A DNA stretch of 64,000 nt, taken from contig NZ_CATYWO010000003.1 of assembly GCF_958405655.1 (NCBI RefSeq), positions 62,001 to 126,000 on the forward strand, in the 5' to 3' direction. The notes below the pieces were generated by a model that worked only from the letters and a program-made list of their open reading frames with translations, made no database searches and was not told where the DNA came from. The position numbers and the translations under genes were made by a program. The DNA is from Ralstonia condita (lineage in GTDB: Bacteria > Pseudomonadota > Gammaproteobacteria > Burkholderiales > Burkholderiaceae). Below, piece after piece: positions 52,459 through 63,328 of the stretch. Positions within the stretch are counted from its first letter, which is position 1. Each line of letters starts with the position of its first letter.

Positions 52459-54009
52459 ATGTCCACTCATTACAGAGCCGTCTCCCGAGCGGCAATTCAG
52501 GGCAGGGTTCTTGCGCACGTGTCGGTGCTGGCGCTCAGCGCTGCGCTGGCGCCTGCGGCTTGGTCGGCGGCCACCACGGATCAGGGCGCCCCGGACCCGA
52601 CAGGGGTTGTGCGCGGCGTGCCGGGCACCAAGCCGGCATCGATGTCGACACCGGCACCGGCGGCCAACAAATCGGCGCACGAACTGGTGCTCTTCAAGGG
52701 TGAGGTCCGCATCATTGACGTTCCGGGCACCATCAAGCGCGTCGCCGTGGGCGATGGTGCCCTGGTCAGCAGCACCGTGGCCGACAAGAAGTTGATCCTG
52801 CTGGCGGAAAAGGCCGGTGTCACGAACATGGTGATCTGGAACGAAGCCGGCATCGCCATGAATGTGCGGCTGCGCGTCACCGATCAGGACCTGAACGACA
52901 TTGCCGAACAACTGCGCAGCACGCTTTCGCCGTTCGTACGCAAGCTGGAGGTCACGCAGCGAGGCAACTCGATCGTACTCAACGGCTTCATTCATCCGGA
53001 TCGGGCTCCCGACCTCAAGCAGGTGACGGACCGCTACCCGATGGTCACCAACCTGATCCGCTCCGAAGATGGCGGGCCTCTCAAGAAGGCGGTGCACTTC
53101 AAGGTCCAGATCATGGAGATCACCAAGACAGGGCTGGAGAACATCGGCATTGCGTGGGACCAGCAGATCAATGGCCCACAGGCGTCCTTCGCCAACAGCC
53201 TGGCCCGCACGGGCCGCTACGGCACGCTGCCGCCGCTGATCGGCAGCCCTTACGACAGCGTGCCCGGCAGCGTCAATGGTGCCGGCAGCGGATTCTTCGT
53301 CGGGATCGCCACGTCGATCTTCTCCAAGATCAACCTCGCCGTGAGCAAGGGCGAAGCCTATGTGCTGGCGGCGCCCGAGCTGAATACGCGCAGCGGTGGC
53401 AAGGCCGACTTCCTGGCCGGCGGTGAAGTCCCGATCCCGATTGCTGGCGCATTCGGCTCGCAGACGGTGATCTACAAGCAATACGGCATCAAGCTCGAGG
53501 TCAAACCCGCGGTCGATGGCGATAACGTCATCACGACTTCGCTGGGCACCGAGATCAGCCAGATCGATCCGTCCGTCTCGTTCGGCGGTTACCCGGCGTT
53601 CCTGACGCGGCGAACCTCGTCTGAGCTCACACTGCGCCCGGGCGAGACGATCGCCATCTCGGGGCTGGTGTCTTCGCAGGCCAGCAACGCGATCGACAAG
53701 GTACCGCTGCTCGGCGAGATCCCGGTGCTGGGCCAGCTGTTCAAGTCCACCAACTTCCGCAACAACAAGAGCGATCTGGTCATCTTCGTCACGCCGATGA
53801 TCTATGACCCGAACCTGCCACCTACCGACAACCTGCTGGACCGTGCGGAAAGCATCAACCGGAACTATCGCCACGAAAACGGCGACCCGAGCCCGCTGGC
53901 AGAAATCGACAGCCGCCGCGAGAAGGAAATCGAGCGCCGCGAAAACCACGAGCGTCTGCTGCAGCCGTCGCCCAACAGCCTGAAGAGCGACGTCTACCAG
54001 GGCGGCTGA
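52459..54009 (+). CDS. cpaC: Tad secretin (RcpA/CpaC)
   Basis: A 516-aa outer membrane secretin for Flp pilus export. A signal peptide lies in the first 40 residues, then a BON-like/N-domain (GEVRIIDVPGTIKRVAVGDG; ELVLFKGEV), and the secretin core from about residue 230 with GGKADFLAGGEVPIPI and the C-terminal VPLLGEIPVLGQLFKS. ATG 52459 is preferred; TTG 52444 is possible. Confidence 0.95.
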   Translation: MSTHYRAVSRAAIQGRVLAHVSVLALSAALAPAAWSAATTDQGAPDPTGVVRGVPGTKPASMSTPAPAANKSAHELVLFKGEVRIIDVPGTIKRVAVGDGALVSSTVADKKLILLAEKAGVTNMVIWNEAGIAMNVRLRVTDQDLNDIAEQLRSTLSPFVRKLEVTQRGNSIVLNGFIHPDRAPDLKQVTDRYPMVTNLIRSEDGGPLKKAVHFKVQIMEITKTGLENIGIAWDQQINGPQASFANSLARTGRYGTLPPLIGSPYDSVPGSVNGAGSGFFVGIATSIFSKINLAVSKGEAYVLAAPELNTRSGGKADFLAGGEVPIPIAGAFGSQTVIYKQYGIKLEVKPAVDGDNVITTSLGTEISQIDPSVSFGGYPAFLTRRTSSELTLRPGETIAISGLVSSQASNAIDKVPLLGEIPVLGQLFKSTNFRNNKSDLVIFVTPMIYDPNLPPTDNLLDRAESINRNYRHENGDPSPLAEIDSRREKEIERRENHERLLQPSPNSLKSDVYQGG

Positions 54010-54019
54010 GGAACTTGCC

Positions 54020-55894
<1,875 letters not shown>

Positions 55895-55903
55895 GAGCGG
55901 GCG

Positions 55904-56752
55904 ATGGAAATCATCGTAGTGATGGCGTTGGTGTTTGCGGTCATGATCTTCCTTGCGTGGGGGGCTCTGCTCCACGGCAGGACCTGGTTCATGAAGCGCA
56001 CGCAGCGGGTGGCCTCGGAGGTGGAATCCAACCTGGCCGACCTGTTCATCTTCATCAATACGCAGCAGGTTGCCGGGCTGAGTGCATTGGCCGTATTCGT
56101 CCTGCCGCTGGTCGTCTACCTGGTGTCGCAGAACGTTCTGTTCACCGTCGTCTCGGTGCCGCTGGCGTTCATGTTGCCGCGCCTGTGGGTAGGACGGATG
56201 CGTACCAGACGCCTGCGTGACATCGAAAGCCAATTGCCGGATGCGCTGCTGATGATGTCGGGCGCACTGCGCGCGGGCGCGAGTTTCCCGATCGCGCTGG
56301 AGAGCGTCGCACAGGAATCGCGGCCACCGATCTCGCAGGAGTTCGACCTCCTGCTGCGCGAGATCCGGCTGGGCGTGGATCTGCCGGTGGCACTGCGCAA
56401 CATGGAGCGCCGCATCCCGGTATCCGACTTCCTGATGGTGACCGCAGCCATCTCCATCTCGCGCGAGGTGGGCGGCAACCTGGCGGAGACGCTTGAATCC
56501 GTGGCGCGAACGCTGCGCGAGAAGCAGCAGATGGAAGGCAAGATCCGCTCCCTGACCGCGCAGGGAAAGATGCAAGGCTGGGTGATGACGGGGCTACCGA
56601 TCTTCCTGATCTTCGTGCTGCGTCACATGGAGCCCAAAGCCATGGCGCCATTGTTCGATTCGCCGATCGGCTGGGGCGTCCTGCTGGTCATCGGCGTGAT
56701 GGAATTCATCGGCTACCAGGCGATCAAGAAGATCACCCACATCGACGTCTAA
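55904..56752 (+). CDS. tadB: Tad inner-membrane platform protein TadB
   Basis: A 282-aa membrane protein of the GspF/TadB type. Hydrophobic helices lie at the start (MALVFAVMIFLAWGALL), around residues 50-80 and at the end. The cytoplasmic GspF domain has RDIESQLPDALLMMSGALRAGASF and SREVGGNLAETLESVARTLR. Forms the platform with TadC. Begins nine bases after cpaF. Confidence 0.93.
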   Translation: MEIIVVMALVFAVMIFLAWGALLHGRTWFMKRTQRVASEVESNLADLFIFINTQQVAGLSALAVFVLPLVVYLVSQNVLFTVVSVPLAFMLPRLWVGRMRTRRLRDIESQLPDALLMMSGALRAGASFPIALESVAQESRPPISQEFDLLLREIRLGVDLPVALRNMERRIPVSDFLMVTAAISISREVGGNLAETLESVARTLREKQQMEGKIRSLTAQGKMQGWVMTGLPIFLIFVLRHMEPKAMAPLFDSPIGWGVLLVIGVMEFIGYQAIKKITHIDV

Positions 56753-56770
56753 GAACGAACGGATGAGAAC

Positions 56771-57652
56771 ATGCAGGTGTTAATGATCTTCGTGATCTGT
56801 CTGGCCACGGTGCTGATGTTGGGTCTGTTGACCCACGCCATGACGCGCCTGACGCGCGCGGTCCCCAGCGAAAACCGCGACTATCTCGACCCGCTGCCCA
56901 AATCGCTGCGTACCCTGTGGCCGGCCGTGCAGTTTGTCGAACATCACTTTCTGTGGGTCGTTCCCAAGCCCGTGCTGGCGCGCTCGCAAGAACAACTGCG
57001 GCTGACCGGCATGTCGTTCCTGATGTCGGCCCGGCAGTTCATCGCGCTCAGCATGGTGTCAGCGCTCCTGTTCGGGCTGCTGCTGTCGCTGATGATGCTC
57101 GGGCTGGACATGTTCTCCATGCCCACCTTGCTGCTGGCGGCGCTGGGCGGATTCTTCTACCCGCGCCTGTGGCTGCGCGAAGTGCGCCGGCGCACCATGA
57201 CGCAGGTCATCAAGCAACTGCCCGTCTTCCTGGACTTCCTCACGCTCAGCGTGGAGGCCGGCCTCAACATCAACGGCGCCCTGACCCAGGCCGTCGAAAA
57301 GGGGCCGGACGGGACCTTGCGCCGCGAGTTCGAGCACGTCCTGCGCGACCTGAAGGCCGGGCTGAACCGGTCCGATGCCCTGCGCCGGATGGACGACCGC
57401 CTGCGCATGAAGGAAATCACCAACTTCGTCGGCGCCGTGATCCAGGCGGAACGCATGGGCTCCGGACTGGCGTCCACGCTGCGCTTTCAGTCCGAACAGC
57501 GCCGCACAGAGCGTTTTCAGCGCGCCGAGAAGCAGGCGATGGAAGCCCCGGTGAAACTGATCTTCCCGCTGGTGGTGTTCATCTTTCCGGTCACGTTCAT
57601 CGTGCTTGGCTTTCCGATCGTGATGAAGTTCATGCAGGAGGGCCTGCTGTGA
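56771..57652 (+). CDS. tadC: Tad inner-membrane platform protein TadC
   Basis: A 293-aa GspF-type membrane protein: N-terminal helix LMIFVICLATVLMLGLL, further helices near residues 95-130, the conserved QLPVFLDFLTLSVEAGLNI and ERMGSGLASTLRFQSEQRR, and a closing helix FPLVVFIFPVTFIVLGFPIV. Overlaps the next gene by four bases (GTGA). Confidence 0.93.
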   Translation: MQVLMIFVICLATVLMLGLLTHAMTRLTRAVPSENRDYLDPLPKSLRTLWPAVQFVEHHFLWVVPKPVLARSQEQLRLTGMSFLMSARQFIALSMVSALLFGLLLSLMMLGLDMFSMPTLLLAALGGFFYPRLWLREVRRRTMTQVIKQLPVFLDFLTLSVEAGLNINGALTQAVEKGPDGTLRREFEHVLRDLKAGLNRSDALRRMDDRLRMKEITNFVGAVIQAERMGSGLASTLRFQSEQRRTERFQRAEKQAMEAPVKLIFPLVVFIFPVTFIVLGFPIVMKFMQEGLL

Positions 57653-58002
57653 AGCGTGGCACCCTGTTGCGTGAGCGTGAGCTGCTGTGCGCCCGAGCGG
57701 AACTGGCGGACCGGCCGCTGGAGCGCCTGCGTGGGCTGCTCGGACGCGACGGCCTGAGCGCGCAGCAGGCGCTCTGGATCGCGCCATGCAACGCTGTGCA
57801 CACCATCGGGATGCGCATGCCGATCGACGTCGTGTTCCTGTCGCGCAACGGCACGGTGCTGTCGGTGCATGACACCGTCCGGCCGAACCGGTTCCGCCTG
57901 CACTGGCGAGCCGCAGCGGTCGTGGAGCTGCGCGCGGGCCTTGCCAGCGGCCTGGGCCTACAGCCAGGACAGCAGCTCCGATTCGAAAGGGAGCATGGAT
58001 GA
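57649..58002 (+). CDS. DUF192 family protein
   Basis: A 117-aa protein of the DUF192 family: ERLRGLLGRDGLSAQQALWIAPCNAVHTIGMRMPIDVVFL, of which APCNAVHTIGMRMPIDVVFL is the core motif. It starts with GTG overlapping tadC and ends with ATGA overlapping the next TadE-like gene, so it is embedded in the operon by translational coupling. No signal peptide. Function unknown. Confidence 0.88.
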   Translation: MKRGTLLRERELLCARAELADRPLERLRGLLGRDGLSAQQALWIAPCNAVHTIGMRMPIDVVFLSRNGTVLSVHDTVRPNRFRLHWRAAAVVELRAGLASGLGLQPGQQLRFEREHG

Positions 58003-58718
58003 AGACGATCGCCCATCGCAGATGGCCTAGCAGGCGCCGCGCGACCGGCGCCAGCATGGTCGAGTTCATCATCGTGCTGCCGATCCTGCTGCTGCTTTGC
58101 CTCGGCATCTTGCAGTTCGGTTTGCTGTACCAGGCGAAATCCACGCTCGATTACGCCGCGCTGCAGGCCGCACGTGCCGGCGCGCTCAACAACGGCAAGA
58201 GCGCAGCCATGCGCACCGGCCTCGCGCGCGGGCTTGCGCCGCTGTATGCACGCACAGCGAGCCTGGCAGGTCAGCAGCAAGCCTTGCTGGCGACGAACGT
58301 CGACCTGCTGAAGCCCGGCGCATACCAGATCGATGTCATCAACCCCACCAGTGCGGCGCTGCAGGATTTCGGCCGCACCGGCGAATATGCCGGCTCGAAC
58401 GTCATGCAGATTCCCAATGACACGCTGATGTTTCGCAACACGTCGGTTGGCGCGAGCTCAGGCCTCACCATCCAGGATGCCAACCTGCTGAAGATTCGCG
58501 TGACGTACTGCTACGAGATGTACGTGCCGTTTGCCAACCGCACCATCTTCTCGCTGATGAACAAGATCAACGACATCTACAGCACCGGCGCGCCCGGCGC
58601 CGAGATTCCGCTCGCGCCCAATGCCTGCTACGCGCTGTCGGCTGTTGAGGGCAGCTGGCGGATTCCGCTCGAATCCGAGGCGATCGTGCGGATGCAGACG
58701 CCATACCAAGGGGGCTGA
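57999..58718 (+). CDS. tadE: TadE-like minor pilin
   Basis: A 239-aa protein with a basic leader, cleavage site TG/ASMVEF (Glu at +5) and helix FIIVLPILLLLCLGILQFG, the typical TadE pattern. The mature part contains LDYAALQAARAGALNN, common to TadE. Coupled to the DUF192 gene. Confidence 0.88.
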   Translation: MKTIAHRRWPSRRRATGASMVEFIIVLPILLLLCLGILQFGLLYQAKSTLDYAALQAARAGALNNGKSAAMRTGLARGLAPLYARTASLAGQQQALLATNVDLLKPGAYQIDVINPTSAALQDFGRTGEYAGSNVMQIPNDTLMFRNTSVGASSGLTIQDANLLKIRVTYCYEMYVPFANRTIFSLMNKINDIYSTGAPGAEIPLAPNACYALSAVEGSWRIPLESEAIVRMQTPYQGG

Positions 58719-59306
58719 ATGATGGTGCGCGCGATCTTCATTGCCATGCTTGGCGCGCTGGCGCTGGCGCTTGCGCTGTCGGCTGCGCACGCCGCCATGG
58801 ACGTGCGGCACAGAGAAGGCGTCGAGATCATCATCGGGCGCCGGACCATGGCGACGCCACCGCCCAGTCGTGCAGCAGGGATAACGGCCAGCGGACCCGG
58901 CAACGCGGCCCGCACCGCGGCGCCGCAGTCCTCACCGGCGAGCACGCGCACGGACCCGCCAAGAGACAGCGTGGCGGAAACGGCGCCTGCGCGCCCGCAA
59001 CCGGACGGGGACCGTGCGGAGAACGGCCGGCTCGATGACCGCCTTCCCGCGCGCGACAACGTCTCGATCCTCCCGGATACGGCGGGAGAGACCGGTGACG
59101 ACGGCAGGCCCAAGGACGGCGCCGCCCCTGTGCGCAAACGCCTGCGTGTCACCGAAGCGGTGTTGCAGGACCAGATCGCCGCATACAATCGTGCGCTGCT
59201 CGGGGCGTCACCGCCCGAGACGCTGGCCCCGCTGGAAGAGGCCATCAGCCGCACGCTCGACCAGATTGACGTGCTGGTACGCAATACGCGTGTGCCGCAG
59301 CCATAG
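58719..59306 (+). CDS. secreted protein of unknown function
   Basis: A 195-aa protein with a signal peptide (IFIAMLGALALALALSAAHA) and a low-complexity, charged middle rich in Ala, Pro, Arg and Asp. The C-terminal 60 residues may be helical (VTEAVLQDQIAAYNRALLG). No family recognised. It begins at the base after the TadE stop. Confidence 0.7.
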   Translation: MMVRAIFIAMLGALALALALSAAHAAMDVRHREGVEIIIGRRTMATPPPSRAAGITASGPGNAARTAAPQSSPASTRTDPPRDSVAETAPARPQPDGDRAENGRLDDRLPARDNVSILPDTAGETGDDGRPKDGAAPVRKRLRVTEAVLQDQIAAYNRALLGASPPETLAPLEEAISRTLDQIDVLVRNTRVPQP

Positions 59307-59373
59307 CCTGTCAACGGAAATCCGCAGCGCATCGGTATTGGATGCGCTGTCGTATCACTCAAGGAGCCTGTCG

Positions 59374-60768
59374 TTGTCCATCGCCCGCCCCACCTTGTCC
59401 CGTCAGCTCATCGTGCTGGCCGCCATCGCCTTCGCCGCAGCGGGCATGACCGGCTGCAAGAAGAAAACGACGCTGCAACCGGCTGCCGAAGCCAGCGCCC
59501 CCGCCGCGGCAGCCCCGTCCGCAGCACCCGCTTCCGCCGCTGCCGCCGCGCCCACGCAATCAGCCTCGACACCTGAGACGCAGCCGCAACTGGTGAACGT
59601 CGCCGGGCTGTCGCAAGGCGCGTTCGTCGTCAACAAGCCACGTGATAACTCGGCCTGGGTTCCCATGCTGAATGAAATTCCGGACTCCGTCGGCATGCTG
59701 GTCAACGGCGACACCTACGAAGCCATCATCGCCCTCGCGGCACCGGCCACGATCCGGGCGCTGCGCTTTGACAGGCTGCCCGAAGCGGCGTCGGCTCGGC
59801 ACGCGCAGGTACAGGTTTCGGAGCAGGGCCCGAACGGACCGTGGCAGACGCTATACGACGCCGATCTGCCCCCCGTCAGCGGCAATAACAGCGTGTCGAA
59901 TGCCGTCAAACTCGACAAACCTGCCGCCGCCGGCTGGATTCGCCTGGTGGTCTCGGGCGGCGGTGGCGGCAGCATCAGCCTGCAGCAGTTCGCGGCACTG
60001 GCGGAACCCGCACAGTCCACACCGACGACACGCGACGTGACCGGGGTCTACCAGTTTGGCAATGGCTTCGACGTAAGCGGGTTCGTGGCGATGAAGCAGG
60101 AAGGCGCCACCGTGCGCGGCTGCTATGGCGACGGTGACGTCAGCCACGGCAAGTTGAAGGTGCGCCAGGTCAGCGGCACGTTCGAGGGCGGCTTGGAGCC
60201 GAATGGCTACTTGCGCTACACGCGCGCCAGCGGCAAGCAATCATGGCGCGGCGTGGTGAGTTTCAATCCCGACGGAGACCGCGCGGCAGTGCTGGAATTT
60301 CCGGCCAACGCCACCGCCCAGACAACGGTGTTCAGGAACGCAGTGTCGAGCGTGGGCTGGAAAACGGCCGCCTATCAGAACACCTGCCCGGGCCTCGATC
60401 AAGACCCCGTGAGCAGCGCCCTGGAACAGGACAAGCGCGTCACGCTTTATGGCGTGAACTTTGATCTCGATGCCGACACCTTGCGGGCAGACAGCCGACC
60501 CGCGCTGGACAACGTGACCAAGGCCGCCAAGGCGCACCCTGACTGGAAGCTCACGATCGAAGGCCATACCGACAGCTCCGGCGGCGATGCGCACAACCAG
60601 GACCTCTCGCAACGTCGCGCGGCCAGCGTGCGGCAGTACCTGATCGACGCGGGTATCCCGGCCGATCGCCTGACCGCGCAGGGGTTCGGTGCGAGCCGCC
60701 CGGTGGCGCCCAACACCACGCCGGCCGGCCGCGCGCAGAACCGTCGCGTCGAGATCGCGCGCCAATGA
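59374..60768 (+). CDS. OmpA-domain lipoprotein
   Basis: A 464-aa probable outer membrane lipoprotein. The N-terminal signal has lipobox MTGC followed by KKKTT and an Ala/Pro/Ser linker. The middle contains a beta-rich domain (WVPMLNEIPDSVGMLVNGD; VTGVYQFGNGFDVSGFVAMK in parts). The C-terminal 110 residues are an OmpA domain that binds peptidoglycan (VNFDLDADTLRADSRPALDNV, IEGHTDSSGGDAHNQDLSQRRA, in parts). The start is TTG 59374, chosen because AAGGAG stands at 59361-59366; no ATG fits. May fix the pilus machine to the cell wall. Confidence 0.88.
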   Translation: MSIARPTLSRQLIVLAAIAFAAAGMTGCKKKTTLQPAAEASAPAAAAPSAAPASAAAAAPTQSASTPETQPQLVNVAGLSQGAFVVNKPRDNSAWVPMLNEIPDSVGMLVNGDTYEAIIALAAPATIRALRFDRLPEAASARHAQVQVSEQGPNGPWQTLYDADLPPVSGNNSVSNAVKLDKPAAAGWIRLVVSGGGGGSISLQQFAALAEPAQSTPTTRDVTGVYQFGNGFDVSGFVAMKQEGATVRGCYGDGDVSHGKLKVRQVSGTFEGGLEPNGYLRYTRASGKQSWRGVVSFNPDGDRAAVLEFPANATAQTTVFRNAVSSVGWKTAAYQNTCPGLDQDPVSSALEQDKRVTLYGVNFDLDADTLRADSRPALDNVTKAAKAHPDWKLTIEGHTDSSGGDAHNQDLSQRRAASVRQYLIDAGIPADRLTAQGFGASRPVAPNTTPAGRAQNRRVEIARQ

Positions 60769-61667
60769 TGCTGGGCATCGACGTGGCCCCTTGCTCCACC
60801 GGTCTGGTGATCCTGGGCGTGTGCCTTGCATGTGGCACGTCGGGGGCGCAGGCTGGAGTCGAAACGGTCCGCGCGGCGGGCGTGGTCTGGCTCAGTGGCG
60901 GCGCAGCGGCGACCGGGGTGCAGTCGGGGCCCGGGCGCGCCAGTCTGCAACCGTCACGGGGCCGGTTTCACCGGCGTCAGGACCCGCCCGCGCCCATTGG
61001 CCTGACTGAGCTTGCCGCGCGACAACCGGGCGACGCTGCAGTCGATGCGCCCGCCATGCCGTTCGTCGGTACGCCTGCAGCGCTGGCCACGCTCGGCCGC
61101 GGGGCCACGTACGGCTGGCGCGACACGCCGCGCCGGCTGCTCGACATGGGCCCCGTATTGCCGGTCGTCGAACAGGCGGCCAAGGCGCATCGCCTCGATC
61201 CCGCGCTGCTGCTTGCCGTGATTCATGCCGAGTCTGGATTCAACGCTCAGGCCCTGTCGCCCAAAGGCGCGGTCGGCCTGATGCAACTGATACCGGCCAC
61301 CGCAAGCCGCTACGGCGCAGGCGATCTGCGTGATCCCAACCAGAACGTACAAGCGGGGGCAGCGCACCTGCGTTATCTGCTCCGCCGCTATGGCGACCTG
61401 AGGTTGGCCTTGGCGGCCTATAACGCTGGGGAAGGCGCGGTCGAACGCCATGGCATGCATATCCCGCCCTATGCGGAGACGCAGGACTATGTGCCGCGTG
61501 TGCTCGCGCTCTACCAGCAGTATCGGCAGCGTCGCGAAGGAGCGGACACAGGGGAGGCTCCTGTGCCCGACAGCTCCAGAACGTGGCCCGCAGGCTCACG
61601 CTCTGCGGCAACGTCGCCGCATGCGGCAGCGGCAAGCCTTCGCGCATACGCCGCAAACCTGAACTGA
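60765..61667 (+). CDS. lytic transglycosylase (SLT family)
   Basis: A 300-aa secreted or periplasmic protein. The catalytic domain (about residues 135-255) has AVIHAESGFNAQALSPKGAVGLMQLIP (part; catalytic Glu in HAESGFN), then AYNAGEGAV and the closing YVPRVLALY. The N-terminus is weakly hydrophobic with possible signal sequence LVILGVCLACGTSGAQA. It overlaps the OmpA gene by four bases. Probably opens the peptidoglycan for the Tad machine. Confidence 0.9.
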   Translation: MMLGIDVAPCSTGLVILGVCLACGTSGAQAGVETVRAAGVVWLSGGAAATGVQSGPGRASLQPSRGRFHRRQDPPAPIGLTELAARQPGDAAVDAPAMPFVGTPAALATLGRGATYGWRDTPRRLLDMGPVLPVVEQAAKAHRLDPALLLAVIHAESGFNAQALSPKGAVGLMQLIPATASRYGAGDLRDPNQNVQAGAAHLRYLLRRYGDLRLALAAYNAGEGAVERHGMHIPPYAETQDYVPRVLALYQQYRQRREGADTGEAPVPDSSRTWPAGSRSAATSPHAAAASLRAYAANLN

Positions 61668-61700
61668 TTCAGGATCCAACACCCATCCGAGGAGAAGACA

Positions 61701-62066
61701 ATGGATTCCAACCGCCTGCGATTGACCTGCGCAGCGCTTGCCCTGGTGGCACTACTGGGTGCCTGCACCAAGAAGGAAGACGTCGCCAACCACGACGTCA
61801 CGGCCCAGGCCGTCGGGACAGACACCGATCTGCCGAAGGAATGCGTGGAAGCTGAACAGGCTCACCGGGCCTGCACGGAAACCATGGCGGCAAACATTGA
61901 ACGCGCGGGCCAGCCCGACGCTGCGCAGCGACTGCGTGATGCGCTTCCCAAGGAAATGGAAGGCGTTCGCGCCCGCTGGCGAGCCAACCCGAATCGGGAT
62001 GGCCTGGCCCAATCGTGCGCCGCCACCCGCGACGCCCTTCGCGCGCAGCCGCAGTGCCGTCAATAA
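61701..62066 (+). CDS. small lipoprotein of unknown function
   Basis: A 121-aa protein with a signal peptide and lipobox LLGAC followed by TKKEDVAN. The rest is helical with four cysteines (PKECVEAEQ, RACTET, QSCAAT, QCRQ), which may form disulfides in the periplasm. GAGGAGA precedes the ATG. No family recognised. Confidence 0.75.
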   Translation: MDSNRLRLTCAALALVALLGACTKKEDVANHDVTAQAVGTDTDLPKECVEAEQAHRACTETMAANIERAGQPDAAQRLRDALPKEMEGVRARWRANPNRDGLAQSCAATRDALRAQPQCRQ

Positions 62067-62213
62067 AAGAGAGCAACGCAATCGATTGCCGAGAGCGGCC
62101 CGCACAGACAGCAGCGTCGCATCGGCATACAGGCCACACCGCATCATGCGTGGCGCACGTGCCAGCACGGCGGCTTGAAACGCGCAGCGCAGTCGCTCAC
62201 AAGAGAGGTTGGA

Positions 62214-63044
62214 ATGGGTCATCAGATTCTGCTGATCGATCGAGATCAGGCACAACTCAAGCAACTGGCGCTATGGCTCGAGGCGAGCGGCTACCGCGTA
62301 CTGCGTGCGGGTGGGTGGGGGCAGGCGCAGGCGTTGATGCGATCCGCATTGCCGGACGTACTGCTGGGGGCCAACTGGCTGGAAGTCCAAGCCTCGTGGC
62401 TCACCACGCTGCGTTCCGACCCGCACACGAGCAAATTGCCCGTGATCGTGATGTCGCATCAGGCCGACCCGCTGTTCAAGATCGCTGCACTGGATGCTGG
62501 CGCAGACGATTATCTGGTCACGCCTTGCGATACAGGCGAACTGCTGGCGCGCATTCGTGCCGTGATGCGGCGTCAGCAAACCCGGCAAGCGGACGACATG
62601 GTGCGAGCTTACGGACTTTGCATGGACCCGCTGACGCTCGGCGTCGAAGCCCAGACCCTGCATGGGCCGCAATCCATCGTGCTCAGCCCGCTCGAGTTCC
62701 GTCTGCTGCATTTTCTCGCGTCACACCCTCAGAAGGTGCACTCACGCACCCAACTGCTCGATCGGGTATGGGGCAACAGCGTGTTCGTTGGCGAACGCAC
62801 CGTGGACGTCCATATCCGTAAGCTGCGGGTGGCGCTGGCAGGCACCCTGTGCGACGGGCTCATCCAGACGGTACGGGGCACCGGTTATCGCTTGATGACG
62901 CAGCGAGACAGCGACGGACAGCCCACGACGGCACCCGCCCTTCGAACGGAGCCTGTCGAAGGTCCGCGTCGACACCCCCATTACGGCGCCCTGCGCCCGA
63001 TGCCCCCGGTGACACCGTCGCGGGAAGGCGCGGCCTCGGCTTAG
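62214..63044 (+). CDS. PhoB/OmpR-type response regulator with degenerate receiver
   Basis: A 276-aa regulator. The receiver (residues 3-118) starts ILLIDRDQAQ but the phospho-acceptor segment, normally LPDLILLDWM, reads LPDVLLGANWL with no Asp, and the conserved Lys of KPF is Thr (VTPC). The C-terminal winged helix is intact (LSPLEFRLLHFLASHPQKVHSR; RTVDVHIRKLRVAL, in parts; GYRLM). It must act without canonical phosphorylation. GAGAGG lies before ATG 62214. No kinase gene is near. As last gene of the Tad run it probably controls it, an inference. Confidence 0.9.
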   Translation: MGHQILLIDRDQAQLKQLALWLEASGYRVLRAGGWGQAQALMRSALPDVLLGANWLEVQASWLTTLRSDPHTSKLPVIVMSHQADPLFKIAALDAGADDYLVTPCDTGELLARIRAVMRRQQTRQADDMVRAYGLCMDPLTLGVEAQTLHGPQSIVLSPLEFRLLHFLASHPQKVHSRTQLLDRVWGNSVFVGERTVDVHIRKLRVALAGTLCDGLIQTVRGTGYRLMTQRDSDGQPTTAPALRTEPVEGPRRHPHYGALRPMPPVTPSREGAASA

Positions 63045-63328
63045 CGCTTGACGATCGCCACGCGCCAACCTGGGTGACACGCGGGCGGGTTGCGTGCACG
63101 GGAGCACCCTCCTGTTCAGCATGACGACCCAGGCGCGCTCAATGCGGTCGACGTTGGGTACGAATGCGCCGGCGGCAAGGCTTGCCAGATGGGTGCCCTT
63201 GGGCTGCGCGTAGGGGAAGCGGAAAAGCAGACGCCGCTGATGAGCATCAGCGGCAAGCCCGTGACTTGCCGCAGGGAGGCGACCGGACCGCGCAGGCAGC
63301 GCGGCCGTTATTGTTGCCGGCGCCCCGC
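63045..63328. other. gene-free spacer with terminator hairpin
   Basis: No gene is seen here. The hairpin GCCGCTGATG-AG-CATCAGCGGC at 63233-63254 is a perfect 10-bp stem; on the minus strand it is followed by GTCTGCTTTT, so it probably ends transcription of the hydroxypyruvate isomerase-like gene. Confidence 0.65.
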
